Positions 47,395 to 58,990 of a stretch of 64,000 nucleotides of DNA are shown in pieces; the stretch's first letter is position 1; every line of letters starts with the position of its first letter. A program made the translations under genes and the position numbers. The notes beneath the pieces are model-generated. The model was not told the origin of the DNA and ran no database searches. It worked only from the letters and a program-made list of their open reading frames with translations. Origin of the DNA: Closterium sp. Naga37s-1 (taxonomy: Eukaryota > Streptophyta > Zygnematophyceae > Desmidiales > Closteriaceae). Where the stretch lies: positions 310,001-374,000 of the forward strand of contig CANJKZ010000781.1 in assembly GCA_947471745.1 (NCBI GenBank). Reading direction: 5' to 3'.

Positions 47395-47407
47395 GGCTCT
47401 GATACCA
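47395..47407 (-). other. Primer binding site of F
   Basis: The complement reads tggtatcagagcc, the standard initiator-Met tRNA complement of plant-type LTR elements, two bases from the 5' LTR. Confidence 0.93.
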
Positions 47408-47409
47408 AG

Positions 47410-47688
47410 TGTTATGAGTTGTACGAAAGAAGAGTGCGCAGTATTCAATAACGCGGAAGTGATTACAACTACTGAGCAAACAATACGGCCTAGGCATAAT
47501 ATAGCAAAGCTAGCTAAGCCGAGGTCGCGGAGTCGCGCGAAGGTTGGGTGCGGGTTTGGGTTTGGGAAACCCGAAGGCGACGCGGGGGACGTTCGGAGGC
47601 GAGGTCGACGGACCGAGCCTGAACTCCGAAAAATTGGAATTGTACGCGTAAGAAGTGCCTCAGTAAGGAATTAGCAAAATTCCTTACA
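47410..47688 (-). repeat. 5' LTR of F
   Basis: 279 bp, tgttatgag...ccttaca, with gtctc at 47689-47693. Confidence 0.95.
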
Positions 47689-47693
47689 GTCTC

Positions 47694-48685
47694 TTTCTAA
47701 CTTATTGTTGAATTGATAGGATCACACACATAAGCAAAAAACCGAGCTTCACCGTTGGTATGTTCATCCATAATCCTCACACTCGCCATCAAAATCGCCA
47801 AAGCCGAACGCGTTCGTTTGTTGACTTCTACAGCAGCGCAGTTCGAGTTCGATAGTGAAAAAGTTTGAATCTGAAGCGGTGAAATCCATATACCGCGCCC
47901 AAACGTAACTGACCGTATTCAACCTTGTCACCCCAACTCGCAGCACGAATCTATCAAACACGTTCGCCTGGAGTAGAACTCTCTTCTGCAAACCTCGCAA
48001 TAGATCGGATGAGCCTCTGCAGTATGCGCAAGCGCGCAACAGTACAGTACGAGAGGCGGAAGCCATTCTGCCTTGCGCCCCCCCGCGATCCCCGCTTTAT
48101 ATTGCTGGCTAGCTAACACGTTCACCAGGCGCACGCTGGAAGTCCTGACGCTTTCCGGAGGGCCTCACGTCGCTCCCGCCATTGCCGCCCGCGTCGGTCA
48201 CTACTTTCGCGCTCCTCCCCACCGCCGTTCCTCCCCCCTGCGGCCATCATGGCGGGAATCGTTAATACACTCCCCACTGACTCCTGCCCGTTGCGCCAAC
48301 ACGATCGCCGAGGACTAGGTCCGCACGGCAGAGGCCGCATCATCCTAGGTTCCCGCGATCTCAATGCAGACGTTGCTGGGCGTGGCGCAGGCTCGGCGCA
48401 ACGGCGATCCGCTAAGCACACCCCCTGCCTCTTCTCCGCGATGGAACGCGTTGGATTATCCGCCGAGAGAGGCGACGCGCGAGAGTTAATCTATCACTCA
48501 CTCTCAGCACATAAATCGACGCCCGCTCTCAAAGCCACACATACAACTTTCCCTCCTCTCACACCGTTTCTCGCCGCCATTGCGTGACTCTCCATCTCGT
48601 CTCCTCCCTTCCGGGCATTGTGTCGCACCTTCGAGGTCCCGCTCTTCCCCATCGCGCCGTGATCGTTACGCCGACTCCCGTCGCC
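47694..48685. promoter_or_regulatory. Right half of the L/R intergenic region and 5' UTR of gene R
   Basis: Host DNA that was joined to 12,814 before F inserted. It leads to the start codon of gene R. A gctttatattg TATA-like stretch near 48,092 is a weak candidate core element. No gene recognised. Confidence 0.45.
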
Positions 48686-51317
48686 ATGAAGCCCTGCGCG
48701 CGCCTGTCCGGCCTGTGTGGCCTCGCCGCACTCGTCGCGGGTCTCGTTGCCATCAGCTTCCTCGCGACCCACGCCAGCGCTATTGATGCTGTTGAGCCGG
48801 GCTCACTGGCTGATGGTGGAACACCATGGAACCACATGACACAACCATGACTTCACCATGACACCATACCTCACTCGTGCTTCCCACGCTCTTCCTCGTC
48901 TTTCTCTCCCTTTAGCTCCTAATTGATTTGTTTCTTGCGCTCGAGCATCGGTCTAACTGTGTGCTTGCCCTGCTGCATGTGGTGCGAAACGTGCTTGGAT
49001 TCGTTCTGCAGACCCGTGTGCCGGCATCGAATGCGGGCCAAGTGCGTCCTGCATGGTGCAAGCTGATGGCACTGCTGACTGCTTGTGCGAGGATGGTTCT
49101 GCCTTCAACAAAACGGACAAGACGTGCTATGGTGAGTGGTGGAGAGCAGAGTGAGTGAGTTCACCCTTCTCTTCTATTGTTCTTGCTTCTTTTCACCCTG
49201 TTTTCTCAATGCTCTCGCTTCTCTCGGTCTTGCTTCTCACCTTTTACATTCTCACCTCTTGTTCGCTCGCTCAGTGTGCTTTGAACAAAAAGATCTGTGC
49301 GCGAGTGTGGTTGAGTGCGCGAGTGTATGGTCATATGACGTTACCTCCTATTTCAAAAATCAACCCCCTTCACCTCCTGTATTTGGGAACGTCCATGAAC
49401 TCCCCTCCCCCTTGCAGACGCGTGTAGCAAAATGGACTGTGGGCCGAGTGCTTCTTGCGTGCAAGAGTCTCCGGATCCCAACGGCCCTCCTGCATGCGTG
49501 TGCAACGATAATAAAGCCTTCAACAAAGCGGACAAGACGTGCTACGGTGAGTGGTGGAGAGCGAGTGAGTGTACGTATGGCATGTTGAACATTATCAGTG
49601 AGTTGTGCAAACACGCATTCAGAAGGGAAGGGCCCCTCAGCTAGAATCAGCTATCTTTTCCATTCTTCTCCATTTCCCCTAGCCCACTGAAGTGTGGGTG
49701 AGTGTACGTGTGGGGGTGAGTTCACAACCACAAGCAAGAGTTCCGTTTGTCCAAGCCCAGTGCCCTACTCACCTCACCTTGGAACCGCCCATGACTTCCC
49801 CGCAGACGCATGTGTTGTCTCTGGGAAGGAGTGTGGCTCCGATGCAACCTGCGTTGCGTATCGTAACTACGATCCCGAGTGCCAGTGCAACACGGCTGGA
49901 ATGCTCTTCAACGAGCCTGGCAAGGCGTGCTTTGGTGAGTGCTCCACCAGTGATCTCTAGAAGATACATACCTTTACAGCAAACGCATTTCTGCAGACAT
50001 CGCTAACAGGCAGTTGTAACTAGTTTTCGTCTCCTCTGTTTGCCCTCTTCCTGCACCTTCCCCCCTGTTTGCCCTATTCCTCTCGTTCAACCTTTCTTCC
50101 TGCCTCAACCCAACGTCTTCAAACCCCCATCATCGTCCCATCAATCATTCCAACTGCCTTAACGGCCGCTCAGGCCCGTTGGTGCGCTCGGCGGTGCAGC
50201 TGAGTGGGCGCAACATCAAGGATCAGCTCACCTTCTCCACCTCAGTGCCGGCAGAGCAGGCCAGTGGCACCACTGTGTGCGCCAGCAGAGACCTCAGCTA
50301 CAGCATTGGCGGCGCTCAGATCAACATAGTGTGGGATGCCCCGAAGCTTCGAAGCTCTGATCCCTTGAGTCCCGAAGCGCTTGGCAACGGCATGTGCAAG
50401 AGCCTGACGTTTTACTCCGGCCGCCGTTGCACGGGCCAGCCGGGGCTGACGATCGCACGCCCTGCGAGGAAGGGCCGTTCCTACCCTGCCACGAAAAGGT
50501 GTGTGAGTGTGATGCACGGCACATGGTTTGAGCGTGATGCACGGCACATGGTTTGAGCATGATGCACGGCACATGGTTTGAGCATGATGCACGGCACATG
50601 GTTTGAGCATGATGCACGGCACACGGTTTGAGCATGATGCACGGCACACGGTTTGAGCATGATGCACGGCACATGGTTTGAGCATGATGCACGGCACATG
50701 GTTTGAGCATGATGCACGGCACATGGTTTGAGCATGATGCACGGCACATGGTTTGAGCATGATGCACGGCACATGGTGTGAGTGTGATGCACACCACACC
50801 ACATTGTATGTCCGCATGATGCATGCCATGTAAAGTGTGAATGGAGTGACTGTCGTGATTCGTCCTCATGTTTCGTCTTCCCCATCCGTACCTCTCCCTC
50901 TCTCAGGCCTGTCAAGGCAACGTATTCACCGCAGTCAGTTGGCTGCAATCTCAGTAAGTGCGAGTGCATGCGATGCACGTCTGAGGTTTACGTCTTTCTA
51001 CCTAGAGTTTGCCATGAGCATAATACAGAAGATCTCCGTACATGCTATCATGTATTTTACTAATTTCACACACCTAACCTCTTCGACATATTTCTCGTTT
51101 TCGCTTCCCTGTGCCTGAAAGCCTTTGCTTTTGACCCCTTGTCTCTGCATGCCTGCATTGTTAACCCCCCTCTGCTGCCCACAACAGCCACGTGCCACAA
51201 GGATTGTGGAGCTGCTGAGTGCGTTGTGAAGGACGGCCAGTAGCAGTGCCAGTGCGTGCCCCGAGGGCCTCATGTTCAACTCAGCCAAGAAGCTCTGCCG
51301 CGACCCGTTTCCTTTTC
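48686..51317 (+). pseudogene. Gene R: secreted EGF-like protein, seven exons, 3' decay
   Basis: Exon 1 (48686-48815) encodes MKPCARLSGLCGLAA and a hydrophobic core ending ATHASA, a signal peptide. Exons 2-4 (49012-49131, 49418-49546, 49806-49934) each encode one six-cysteine EGF-like module (for example CAGIECGPSASC...CLCEDG...DKTC) and join in phase 1 with GTGAGT donors. Exon 5 (50174-50498) encodes a 108-residue domain I do not recognise, with three Cys. Exon 6 (50907-50953) is a short linker. Exon 7 (51188-51317) would be another module but has TAG at 51241 and a GTGC duplication at 51252-51259. Translation to the TAG gives 311 residues, so a truncated secreted protein is possible. Role unknown; extracellular matrix or adhesion is a guess from the domain type. 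Confidence 0.82.
50504..50790. repeat. 25-bp intronic minisatellite, 11 copies
   Basis: Eleven copies of a 25-bp unit (gatgcacggcacatggtttg then agcat) from 50511, a few bases after the exon 5 donor AAAAG|GTGTGTG. Partial units flank both ends. Cys/His-rich antisense frames across it are repeat artefacts. Confidence 0.93.
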
Positions 51318-52338
51318 GTAAGTCAGGGCAGAAAGGAAGAAAGAATCAGCCAGGCAGCTTCTAACGTATGCAGTCAGAAAAGCGATATCAAGAGGGCAAG
51401 ACTGGTTAACAAGATAGCGAGAGGCTAAGAGGTCAAGAGGGCAAGAGGGCAAAAGGTCAAAAGGCAGTCCAGCTTTCCAGAGACAATGCTTCATGTGAGT
51501 CGAGCTGGAGTGCTTGTGGTGCTTTTCTTTCATTACCACTCCTTCCTTCCAAGCCATTCCCTCTCATTCTCCCAACCTGCTGCCCGACTCAGCCCCATGC
51601 TCTTTCCCCTCTCCCTCAACCCCTCACCCCCCAACAACGCCAGCCAAGTGCAACCCTGCATGCACTGCTGATGCCCAGTGCACGTACGTGGGGGGAAAGT
51701 CTGTGTTCGAGTTCCCAGGCTGAAGAAGAGCAAGTGTACAGGTAGGGAAGAGAGGGAAATGCATGATCTGCTTTGTTAAGGAGGGCAGGCCGCTGTGCCA
51801 GTGCCCCACAGGAGCCACAGTGCAAGTGCCAAGAAGCTTTGCCGCTATGTTTCTTTTCCATCTGTTGCACGTTTGCCAACAAGAAAGAATCAACTTCTCA
51901 TGTCTATGATAGCGTCTCTTGTATTCACCAGTGTGCCGGATACACTAAGAGGAGCGGGCCTGCACTGGTGAGCATCTTTCTGACTCCTCACGCATCTTGT
52001 GCTGTGGCCTGCCCTTTCCTCCGTTTACCCCTCGCTTTTGCAACTATGGACACTATGCAGGGGTCAGTGGACAAGCGAAGAACAAGTGAAACTAGTTGAA
52101 TGGGCAGGGGGCAAGGAGGCGCATGCTGGCAGCGCCAGCCAGAGGGACGTTAAATAGGGATGGGGGGAGGGGGGGAGGGGGGGGGGTGGGTGGGGGGTGG
52201 AGCAGAGGTGTATGCAGTTTGGTTGCTCGGAGGCCAGGAACCAACTTTGGTTGACGGTAGTCTGAGTCATTTGGTGTGCACTAGGAACGAGATTGCATGC
52301 TTGCTGGTTTGTGTTGTACCATAAAGTCTGGTTCTAGA
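51318..52338 (+). pseudogene. Decayed downstream modules and 3' flank of gene R
   Basis: An exon-like stretch at 51644-51741 (acceptor GCCAG, donor GTAGGG) encodes CNPACTADAQCTYVGGKSVF and would join exon 7 in phase if the 4-bp duplication were absent, but meets TGA at 51721. Near 51,777-51,850 a second exon-7-like copy (LCQCPTGA, then KKLCRY in another frame) is frameshifted. From about 51,860 the sequence matches the 3' flank of gene L. A G-run with short interruptions lies at 52,155-52,200. Confidence 0.6.
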
Positions 52339-52791
52339 TGTTGGGTGAGAACAATACCGGTAGCCCTTATGATCGTTGCAAGGCTAAGACCCTGAGTAAA
52401 GATGATGTAATTGCGGAAGCGTTCTTAATGAACTGTTGAGTCACCTTGCGCAAGTGTGTGAGAGCAAGAGATTGATTATAGCAAAGTAATACAAGGTCTT
52501 TATAAGATTACAGAGAATATGAAGAGATGGATTTTAAACTGTTTTGTTGCTGTTGCGGTTCGATACAGCGACGACTCGGGCAACTGCTCAATACCGAGTC
52601 AGTTGTGTGTCCTTGCTGTCGCGCTGCCTTTCGTCAAGTAAAAGGTCGCCGACCTTGGACCTTCGCGTAACCTCCAGCTGTTAGGTTCTGCCAACCTCCT
52701 TGGTCGACTCGCCGTTGCTTCACTCTAACGTGCCTCGTTTGTAGTTCGATGTTCCGACACATCAGAAGCATTAAATTACTTGTTTCCAACA
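52339..52791 (-). repeat. 3' LTR of H
   Basis: tgttgggtgag...ttccaaca. Some small indels relative to the right LTR (for example cggtagccc at 52,358). Confidence 0.9.
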
Positions 52792-52802
52792 CTCCCCTTC
52801 GC

Positions 52803-55800
52803 TTCTGGAGTGTCGTTGCTGGTGACGTGGCCTTGTCCAATCAGCAACATGCAGTACTCGAACTTCTGCTTTCCGAGTTTCTTTGTCAAATAATCAGCTG
52901 CCATCTCGGATGTGGGGCAGTAGGATAGCTCGAGTCTCCCCTTTTCGATCTCGTCCTTCACGAAGAAATATCGCAGGGCGATGTGCTTCGTTCGATTCGC
53001 GAACCCGTTCTTGTTCGCTGTGCGGATTGCTGATTGGTTGTCGCAGAACAGGGAGAAGCTGGGTAACTGAGCCAGCTTCGCTTCTTCCAGTAGTTCGCAA
53101 AGGTACAGTCCTTCCTTGGTGGCTGAGCAAAGTGCGATGTATTCTGCTTCAGCTGAGGAGAGAGCAATTAGCTCTTGCTTGCTCGACTGCCACGAGATGG
53201 GGCCGATAGGCTCGAGTCGGTAGATGTAGCCAGTGCGCGATCGCTTGTTGTCGGAGTCGCCGGCGTGATCAGCATCCACGTAACCGATTAGCTTGGGCGT
53301 CGTGGTTCCGGTTTTGTGGTAGGTTAGCCCGACTGTTGGAGTGCTGACGAGGTAGTGAAGTGCACGGTCGAGTTCAGCCATATGATCCGCTTCAGGTTTC
53401 TTAAGGTAGGTGGCGAGTTGGCTCGCTGAGTACGATAGATCCGGTCGGCAGGTAACGGCTGAAAAGAGTAGACACCCCAGCTTTCGCTGGTAGTCACGAA
53501 CGCCGGCGGATTTGAGCGGAGTGGAGGTTTCCTTGCGATTTCCGTCGGTGTAGCGGTATGGTGTGGTGATGACGGCTGGGGTTAGTCCGAACCGCTTGGC
53601 GATGGTGTCGGCGTATTTTGCGGCGCTGAGGTAGATCGCATTCTCCCTGTCTTGTATGTTGAGTCCTAGGTATTGCGTGACTATTGAGGAGACGGTGAGT
53701 GTGAGATCCCGCTGCAGCTCCCCTTCAAACCAAGTTGTGATGCCGTCGGTTGAGCCGATGTAGAGCAAACCGTCCACGAAGATGATGAGTAGGATGTAGT
53801 CGGCGCCTTTCGTGAGTCGGTACATCCCTTGGTCATGCGGCAGTTGGCAGAATCCGATGCGGATTAGTCGGGCGTGAAGGTACTGCTGCCACAGCCTCGG
53901 AGCTTGCTTGATGCCGTACAGGGATTTCATCAGTTGACAGACTTGGTTGGGGTCTGTGTTGGACCCGTGCAGTTGCTCGACGAAGATCTCGGCATCGACG
54001 GGAGCGTAGAGAAAGGCGTTGGCGACGTCGATTTGGCGGAGCTTTTTCCGCTTCATGGCGGCTATCGCGAGGTATGTCGACTAACTGGTGCGAAGGTTTC
54101 GATGAATTCTCGTCCATGCTCTTGGTCGAAGCCGCGTACGACCCAGCGCACCTTAAACTTATCAATCGTTCGATCAGCTTTCGTCTTCACGCGGAAGACC
54201 CATTTTCCCGTGAGAACGGTTTTGTTGCGTGCCACTCCGATAGGCACTATCTTCCAGGTGTTTCTGTCTTCTAACGCCTTCAATTCCCTGTCCATGGCTT
54301 CGCGCCATTTTTCCCTGTGCTCTCCCCCCAGAGCCTGCTAAACCGTGGCAGGCTCCTTCGGTGGCGCTGCTCCGTGGACGGTGGTGACGAGTCCCAGGAT
54401 CTGCAGCCCACTCTGTATGTAGCGAGGGAGATTTGTGTCCTCGGGATAAGCTGCTTCGTCTCCCGCTTCTGGATCAGGTAAGAAATTGGTTCCTATGTGT
54501 TCGGAAATGTTGGTGTCGACCGGTTGGGGTGTAACGTAACCGTTGTCGGCGAAGTCGTAGTAGACTTCGGCGTCGACACTTTCGCGACGGTTGTCGTCGT
54601 CCATTGGGATGTCCACCGAGCAGTAGGGAAGAGGTCCGGCTTCTTCCGAAGCTCCGTCCCACTCAGCTTCATCTGCTGCCGAAGCGAAGGCTCGGTCCCC
54701 ACGAAATCCGCCAGTGACATCTCGTTCTGATTCTAGGTTGTCTAGGTACGTCTGAAGGGTGAGGCGCTCGTAGAAGATCACATCACGTGCTGCCACTGTT
54801 TCCTTCCTGTGGACGTCGAAAATCTTCCACGCGTTTTGGTCTTTTTCAGTGCCCAGGTGTAGCCCCCACTGTGCGCGTTGGGAGAATCGGCCGGCTCGTG
54901 CAGCTGGGGGTCGGTACTGTACCATGCAGCCGAACACTCGTAACATTTTTGTGCTGCCCAATTTTCCTGTCCACAGCAGATGAGGTGATGCCTTGTTCGG
55001 GAGCGATGATGACGAGAGCAAGTTGTGCAGCATCACTGCGTGGTCCATCGCCTCGGGCCACTGGTGGTTGGGTAGCTGCATGCGACGTAGCAGCTTGCGC
55101 ATGGTGTTCTAGAGGGTCCTGTTCATTCTTTCTGCCACGCCTTGTTGCTGATGGACGTGGGGAAGCGAGATGATTCGCTTGATCCCTCTCTCTGCTAGGA
55201 CTGCTTGTACCTCTGTGACTGATATTCCCCTCCTTCGTCTGACTGGAAGCTTTTTAGTTTCACTCCCGATTCCCGTTTTGCTACTGGAAGCCATGCGACG
55301 AAAGCTTTGAAAGCTATGTCGCGGCTCGGAAAATTGAGGTGCCAGACCTATCGGGTGGCGGCGTCGATGAACGTGATGACATAGTTGTATGCTCCTCGTC
55401 CGCTTTCACGGGCATACAATATGTCGCTGTAGACTTTCTCCAGTGGCGCGTATGCTGGTGCACTCGGGTTGTGGTGAGAGACGAACGGCTGATGGGGTAA
55501 GTCGGCTTCAGGGCAGGTAAAACATGTTCCGCGAACTTGATGAAGTTCTCTGCCATAGTGTAGTAGCAGTGAGTCCTTGTCAAGTACTCCAGCTCTTATC
55601 GTGTTGTTTAGTGTTGTGCTGCTCGGGTGTCCCATCCTTGCATGCCAGATTAATTCGCTGGCGCGATGTCCGGGTGATCGCCTGTACAGGTCAGAGTTGG
55701 AGAAGAAGTTGGCGGTGAGGTTGGCGCTTCTGTGGACTTCACGTCAAGTGGGAGTCAGCTGTTGCGCGGGAGTCGGTGGAGTGTCGTCAATGAAGATTGG

Positions 55801-57945
55801 TGCTGTTGAAGGACCCGTGATTGGTGTCATAGTCGGTGCTGCCTCTGTTGCTGTCGATGTTGTCTCTGCTGCTGCCGATGTTGTCTCTACTGCTGCCGTT
55901 GTTGTCTCTGCTGCTGTCGGTGTTGTCTCTACTCCTGTTGTCGTTCTCTCTGCTTCTCCTGTTGTCTGCTGGATTGTCGCTAACACTCTTGTTCTGCTTC
56001 AGGTATAGTGTGCGAGTACCAGAAGCCTCTGGGACTGAAGTCGGGGTAGAGATCTGGCGGGTGTGTCCAAGAGGTGAAGTTAACCATTTCGTCGCTGTCG
56101 GCGGTCCCTTGATCTGGAACGAAGTCGAGAACGAAGACATTGTTCTTCAGCACTGCCTTCCCGATGTAGAGTCCACCCCTTCCGTTGTACAGCTTGGACT
56201 CCTGTGTGGTGCTGTCGGCTTCGAGATGGATTCCCTTTGCCATCAGTTGACTGATGCTGAGTAAGTTGTAGCCGAGTCCTTCTCCAATTATTACCTTCGA
56301 CATTTGCATAATAACGTTTGTTTCTCGAGACTGAAGTTGAACTACCCCTTGTCGTTGTATGCGCAGGTTCTGGTTGTTGGCGACAGTGATTATGACTTCG
56401 CGGTGAAGCTGCTGTTCTCGTTGAACGAAACGACCTGACGAGCACATGTGCTGTTCGCAGCAGCTGTCCAAGAACCAAGTATCCTTTCCGGACGGTTCGC
56501 TTTGGGCGATGGCTGCATACGTCGGATTCGGCTCCAATGACTCACGGCGAGGAGTGCTTTCATCGAGCTGTTCTTCTGGTGAGTAGTACGGTGGTCATTC
56601 AGTGATGCAGAAGTCTGTTGTTCTTGCCATGCAGCTCACGATGTTTCTTGTACTTGTGCAGGTTGTGTCGTCGATGTCGTTGAAAACTGTACTTGATTGG
56701 AAGGATGCGCCTGTGTAGAAGCCACTTGACTGCTCGAAGGTTGAAGTTGACATTGCGGCGGCGTTGACTGCTGTTGATTCGGGCAGTGAGTGCGAGGATG
56801 TCCTGGCGTTTTGCAGAGATGGCAGAACGGCGGTACATGTCGTTGTGCTTGATGCTTGTTCTGTCGGTTGCTGTTGTTGTTGTAACGCCGTTGAGTGTGA
56901 AACGCGAACTCAGGTGCTGACGCTCTTTTCTTGTGACGTTCTTCGTGCAGGTCCATGTCCTGCTGTTCGGCGTGGATTTCGAAGTGCCGCTTCGGAGATC
57001 TTTCTGTGGGCTCGGTGAATAGCTCGAGTGGAGCGCCAATGAGGACCGAGGTCAGGGATGGCGACTGTGACGAAGGCTTCTTCAGATATCGATCCACCGC
57101 ATTGAATGAGTCTGTCGCGCAGTCCGCGACAAACGACTGATATACACCATTCCCTTTTCGCCTAGTTTCATTTCCACTGTTGTCAGTTGTGCCATGAGAC
57201 GACTCGGACTAACGCTGTCTGTTGCCTGATACATGTTCTTCAGGTGGTTGTACGCGAGATCGGCGGAGTTGCCATATCCACGATAAGATCGGATATTCTG
57301 CTGCTCGTTTGGCGTTATGTTTTGTAGGAGTATCGTATATGCCATCGGCGACTGATATGTGTACTGCTGCTTGTCATACTGTGTTCCGTGTGTTGGTTAT
57401 GGCAGGGACCTGTCGAAGAATCCAAGAATCTGTGCGCCCTCCATCATCAGCTCGAACTCAAACGATTAGGTATAGAAATCCTTGCCGTCGAACGGCGTCG
57501 ATGTTTGCAGTTTCAGAACGTGTGCAAACTGTGACTGTATCAGAAGTGCATCTAATGTCTTCTCTTGTCCAGGTGGAGGCTGGTTGGGCATGAAGCTTAT
57601 GGAGCCGCGTTGAGGCTCGTACAGAGCAAAGGTGGGTTGCTGCTGATTTCCGCGCGCGTAGGATGAGCCACCAAGACTCATGGGTGTGACGCCGTTGTTG
57701 TTGTCGCTATTGTTTGATTGTGCAGGTGCTGCGTGCTAGTGTTGCTCGTAGAACGACATGAAGGAGAAAAACTTCTCCATCGTGCTTGGGTCGAAGCCGA
57801 TTGTTTGATTCACAGGAGTTTCAGTAGACTCAGCAGCTGGTCTCGTTGCTGTGCCTCCCTCTGTTAGTAGGCCAGAGGGTGCAGGTGGAGTAGGAGTAGT
57901 GCAGGGAGACCCGTTAGAGGAGCTTCTCTCCTTTTGTGTTGCCAT
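52803..57945 (-). pseudogene. Element H Gag-Pol, multiply broken
   Basis: Gag starts MATQKERSSSNGSPC at 57945; the zinc knuckle CHLCKTPGHPRTHC is intact (about 56,800). Protease motif WFLDSCCEQHM repeats the unusual DSCC of C. Integrase pieces: MGHPSSTTLNNT, CFTCPEAD, and GVAERMNRT near 55,110. The last large open stretch (54056-52776) holds RT and RNase H, but the RT active site is FVDGLLY instead of YVDDLLY, losing a catalytic Asp. Frame breaks occur near 54,060, 54,320, 55,100, 55,340, 55,980 and 56,600. Not functional. Confidence 0.88.
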
Positions 57946-58006
57946 GCCTTCTGTTGTTGTAGGAGTTTGAATGATGTTGGATCTTGCCTTGGAGGCTCTC
58001 ATACCA

Positions 58007-58454
58007 TATTGGGCTGCGAACAATAGCCCTTAGGATCGTTGCAAGGCTAAGACCCTGAGTAAAGATGATGTAATTGCGGAAGCGTTCTTAATGAACTGTT
58101 GAATCACCTTGCACTAGTGTGCGAGAGCAAGAGATTGATTATAGCAAAGTATACAAGGTCTCTATAAGATTACAGAGAATACGAAGAGATGCATTTTAAA
58201 CTGTTTTGTTGCTATTGCGGTTTGATACAGCGACGACTCGGGCAATTGCTCAATACCGAGTCAGTTGTGTGTCCTTGCTGTCGCGCTGCCTTTCGTCAAG
58301 TCAAAGATCGAAAAACCTTTGACCTTCGCGTAACCTCCAGCTATTACGTTTTGTCAACCTCCTTGGTTGACTCGCCGTTGCTTCGCTGTAACGTGCCTCG
58401 TTTGTAGTTCGATGTTCCGACACATCAGAAGCGTTAAATTACTTGTTTCCAACA
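58007..58454 (-). repeat. 5' LTR of H
   Basis: 448 bp. Adjoins the PBS at 57994-58006. Confidence 0.9.
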
Positions 58455-58990
58455 GTAGAACTCATGTTGGAAAGTACGGTACTATTTTTTTTTTTTTGTT
58501 TTTTGTGCTACCCGGTATTTTGTTTGGTCTGTAGTAAATCGTTACCACCGCGCGACACTCGCCTCGACCACTGTTCCCGCCACTGTTCAAATCACGACCC
58601 AACCTCACTCCGCTTCGGCCCTCCGCCCTCGACATTTCCCAACCTCGGCGCCTGGCCCGTCGCTCACCCCACGTTTCGACCGTTACCGTTACCTGCTAGC
58701 TTGCTATTTAACATTCACGCATTCCTTCGCTGCATGTACCGTACCTTTTGCTTCGATAGTGCAAGCTCTGTTCGCTCACTCAATTGCACGCGTAACCCTT
58801 TTCGGACAGCGCCCACACCTTCGCTTCCCATATTATCACAATTTTTGGGGGGTAGGCGTCCTTCCGCGACCAAGCACCGCTGCCCGTGTGCTCTCTCGTA
58901 AGCACACACAGCCACGATAGAGGTGTCGAACAACCATTGGGGTATATTGGGATACTCAGTAGGGGGTACAACCCATTAGAGTTCCACATT
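58455..58990. other. Unassigned host sequence between elements H and I
   Basis: Contains a T-run (58,488-58,501) and pyrimidine-rich sequence. No gene recognised. Ends in acatt, the probable left target duplication of element I. Confidence 0.45.

Larger units (their letters stand above)
12815..47688 (-). mobile_element. Ty3/gypsy chromovirus F (host of the nested stack)
   Basis: Minus-strand element bounded by LTRs of about 280 bp and a gtctc duplication. Removing C (13051-40537), G (44035-45623) and a MITE (43259-43598) leaves about 5,458 bp, a normal size for a chromovirus. The order is gag (47,204 downward), protease, RT, RNase H, integrase and a chromodomain-like end, which is the gypsy order. 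The primer binding site is a perfect initiator-Met match (tggtatcagagcc, 47395-47407 complement). The polypurine tract aaaggggggggtag lies next to the left LTR. Its LTRs differ at about ten positions, so it is older than B, D, E and G. Confidence 0.95.
52339..58454 (-). mobile_element. Copia element H, minus strand, same family as C
   Basis: LTRs at 52339-52791 (453 bp) and 58007-58454 (448 bp). The first bases of the right LTR read tattggg instead of tgttggg. Flanks ctaga and gtaga differ at one base and are a probable aged target duplication. The PBS complement tggtatgagagcc is at 57994-58006 and the purine tract gcgaaggggag abuts the left LTR. 6,116 bp. LTR and coding divergence from C are marked, so this is an older copy or a different subfamily. 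Confidence 0.92.

Noticed and set aside
47395-47407. tRNA gene near the initiator-Met match
   Set aside because: Only the 3' complement needed for priming is present; no cloverleaf. No tRNA or rRNA gene was seen in the window.
50242-50978. Antisense Cys/His repeat proteins (PCIMLKPCAVHHAQT type)
   Set aside because: Translations of the 25-bp intronic minisatellite; the period is not a multiple of three.
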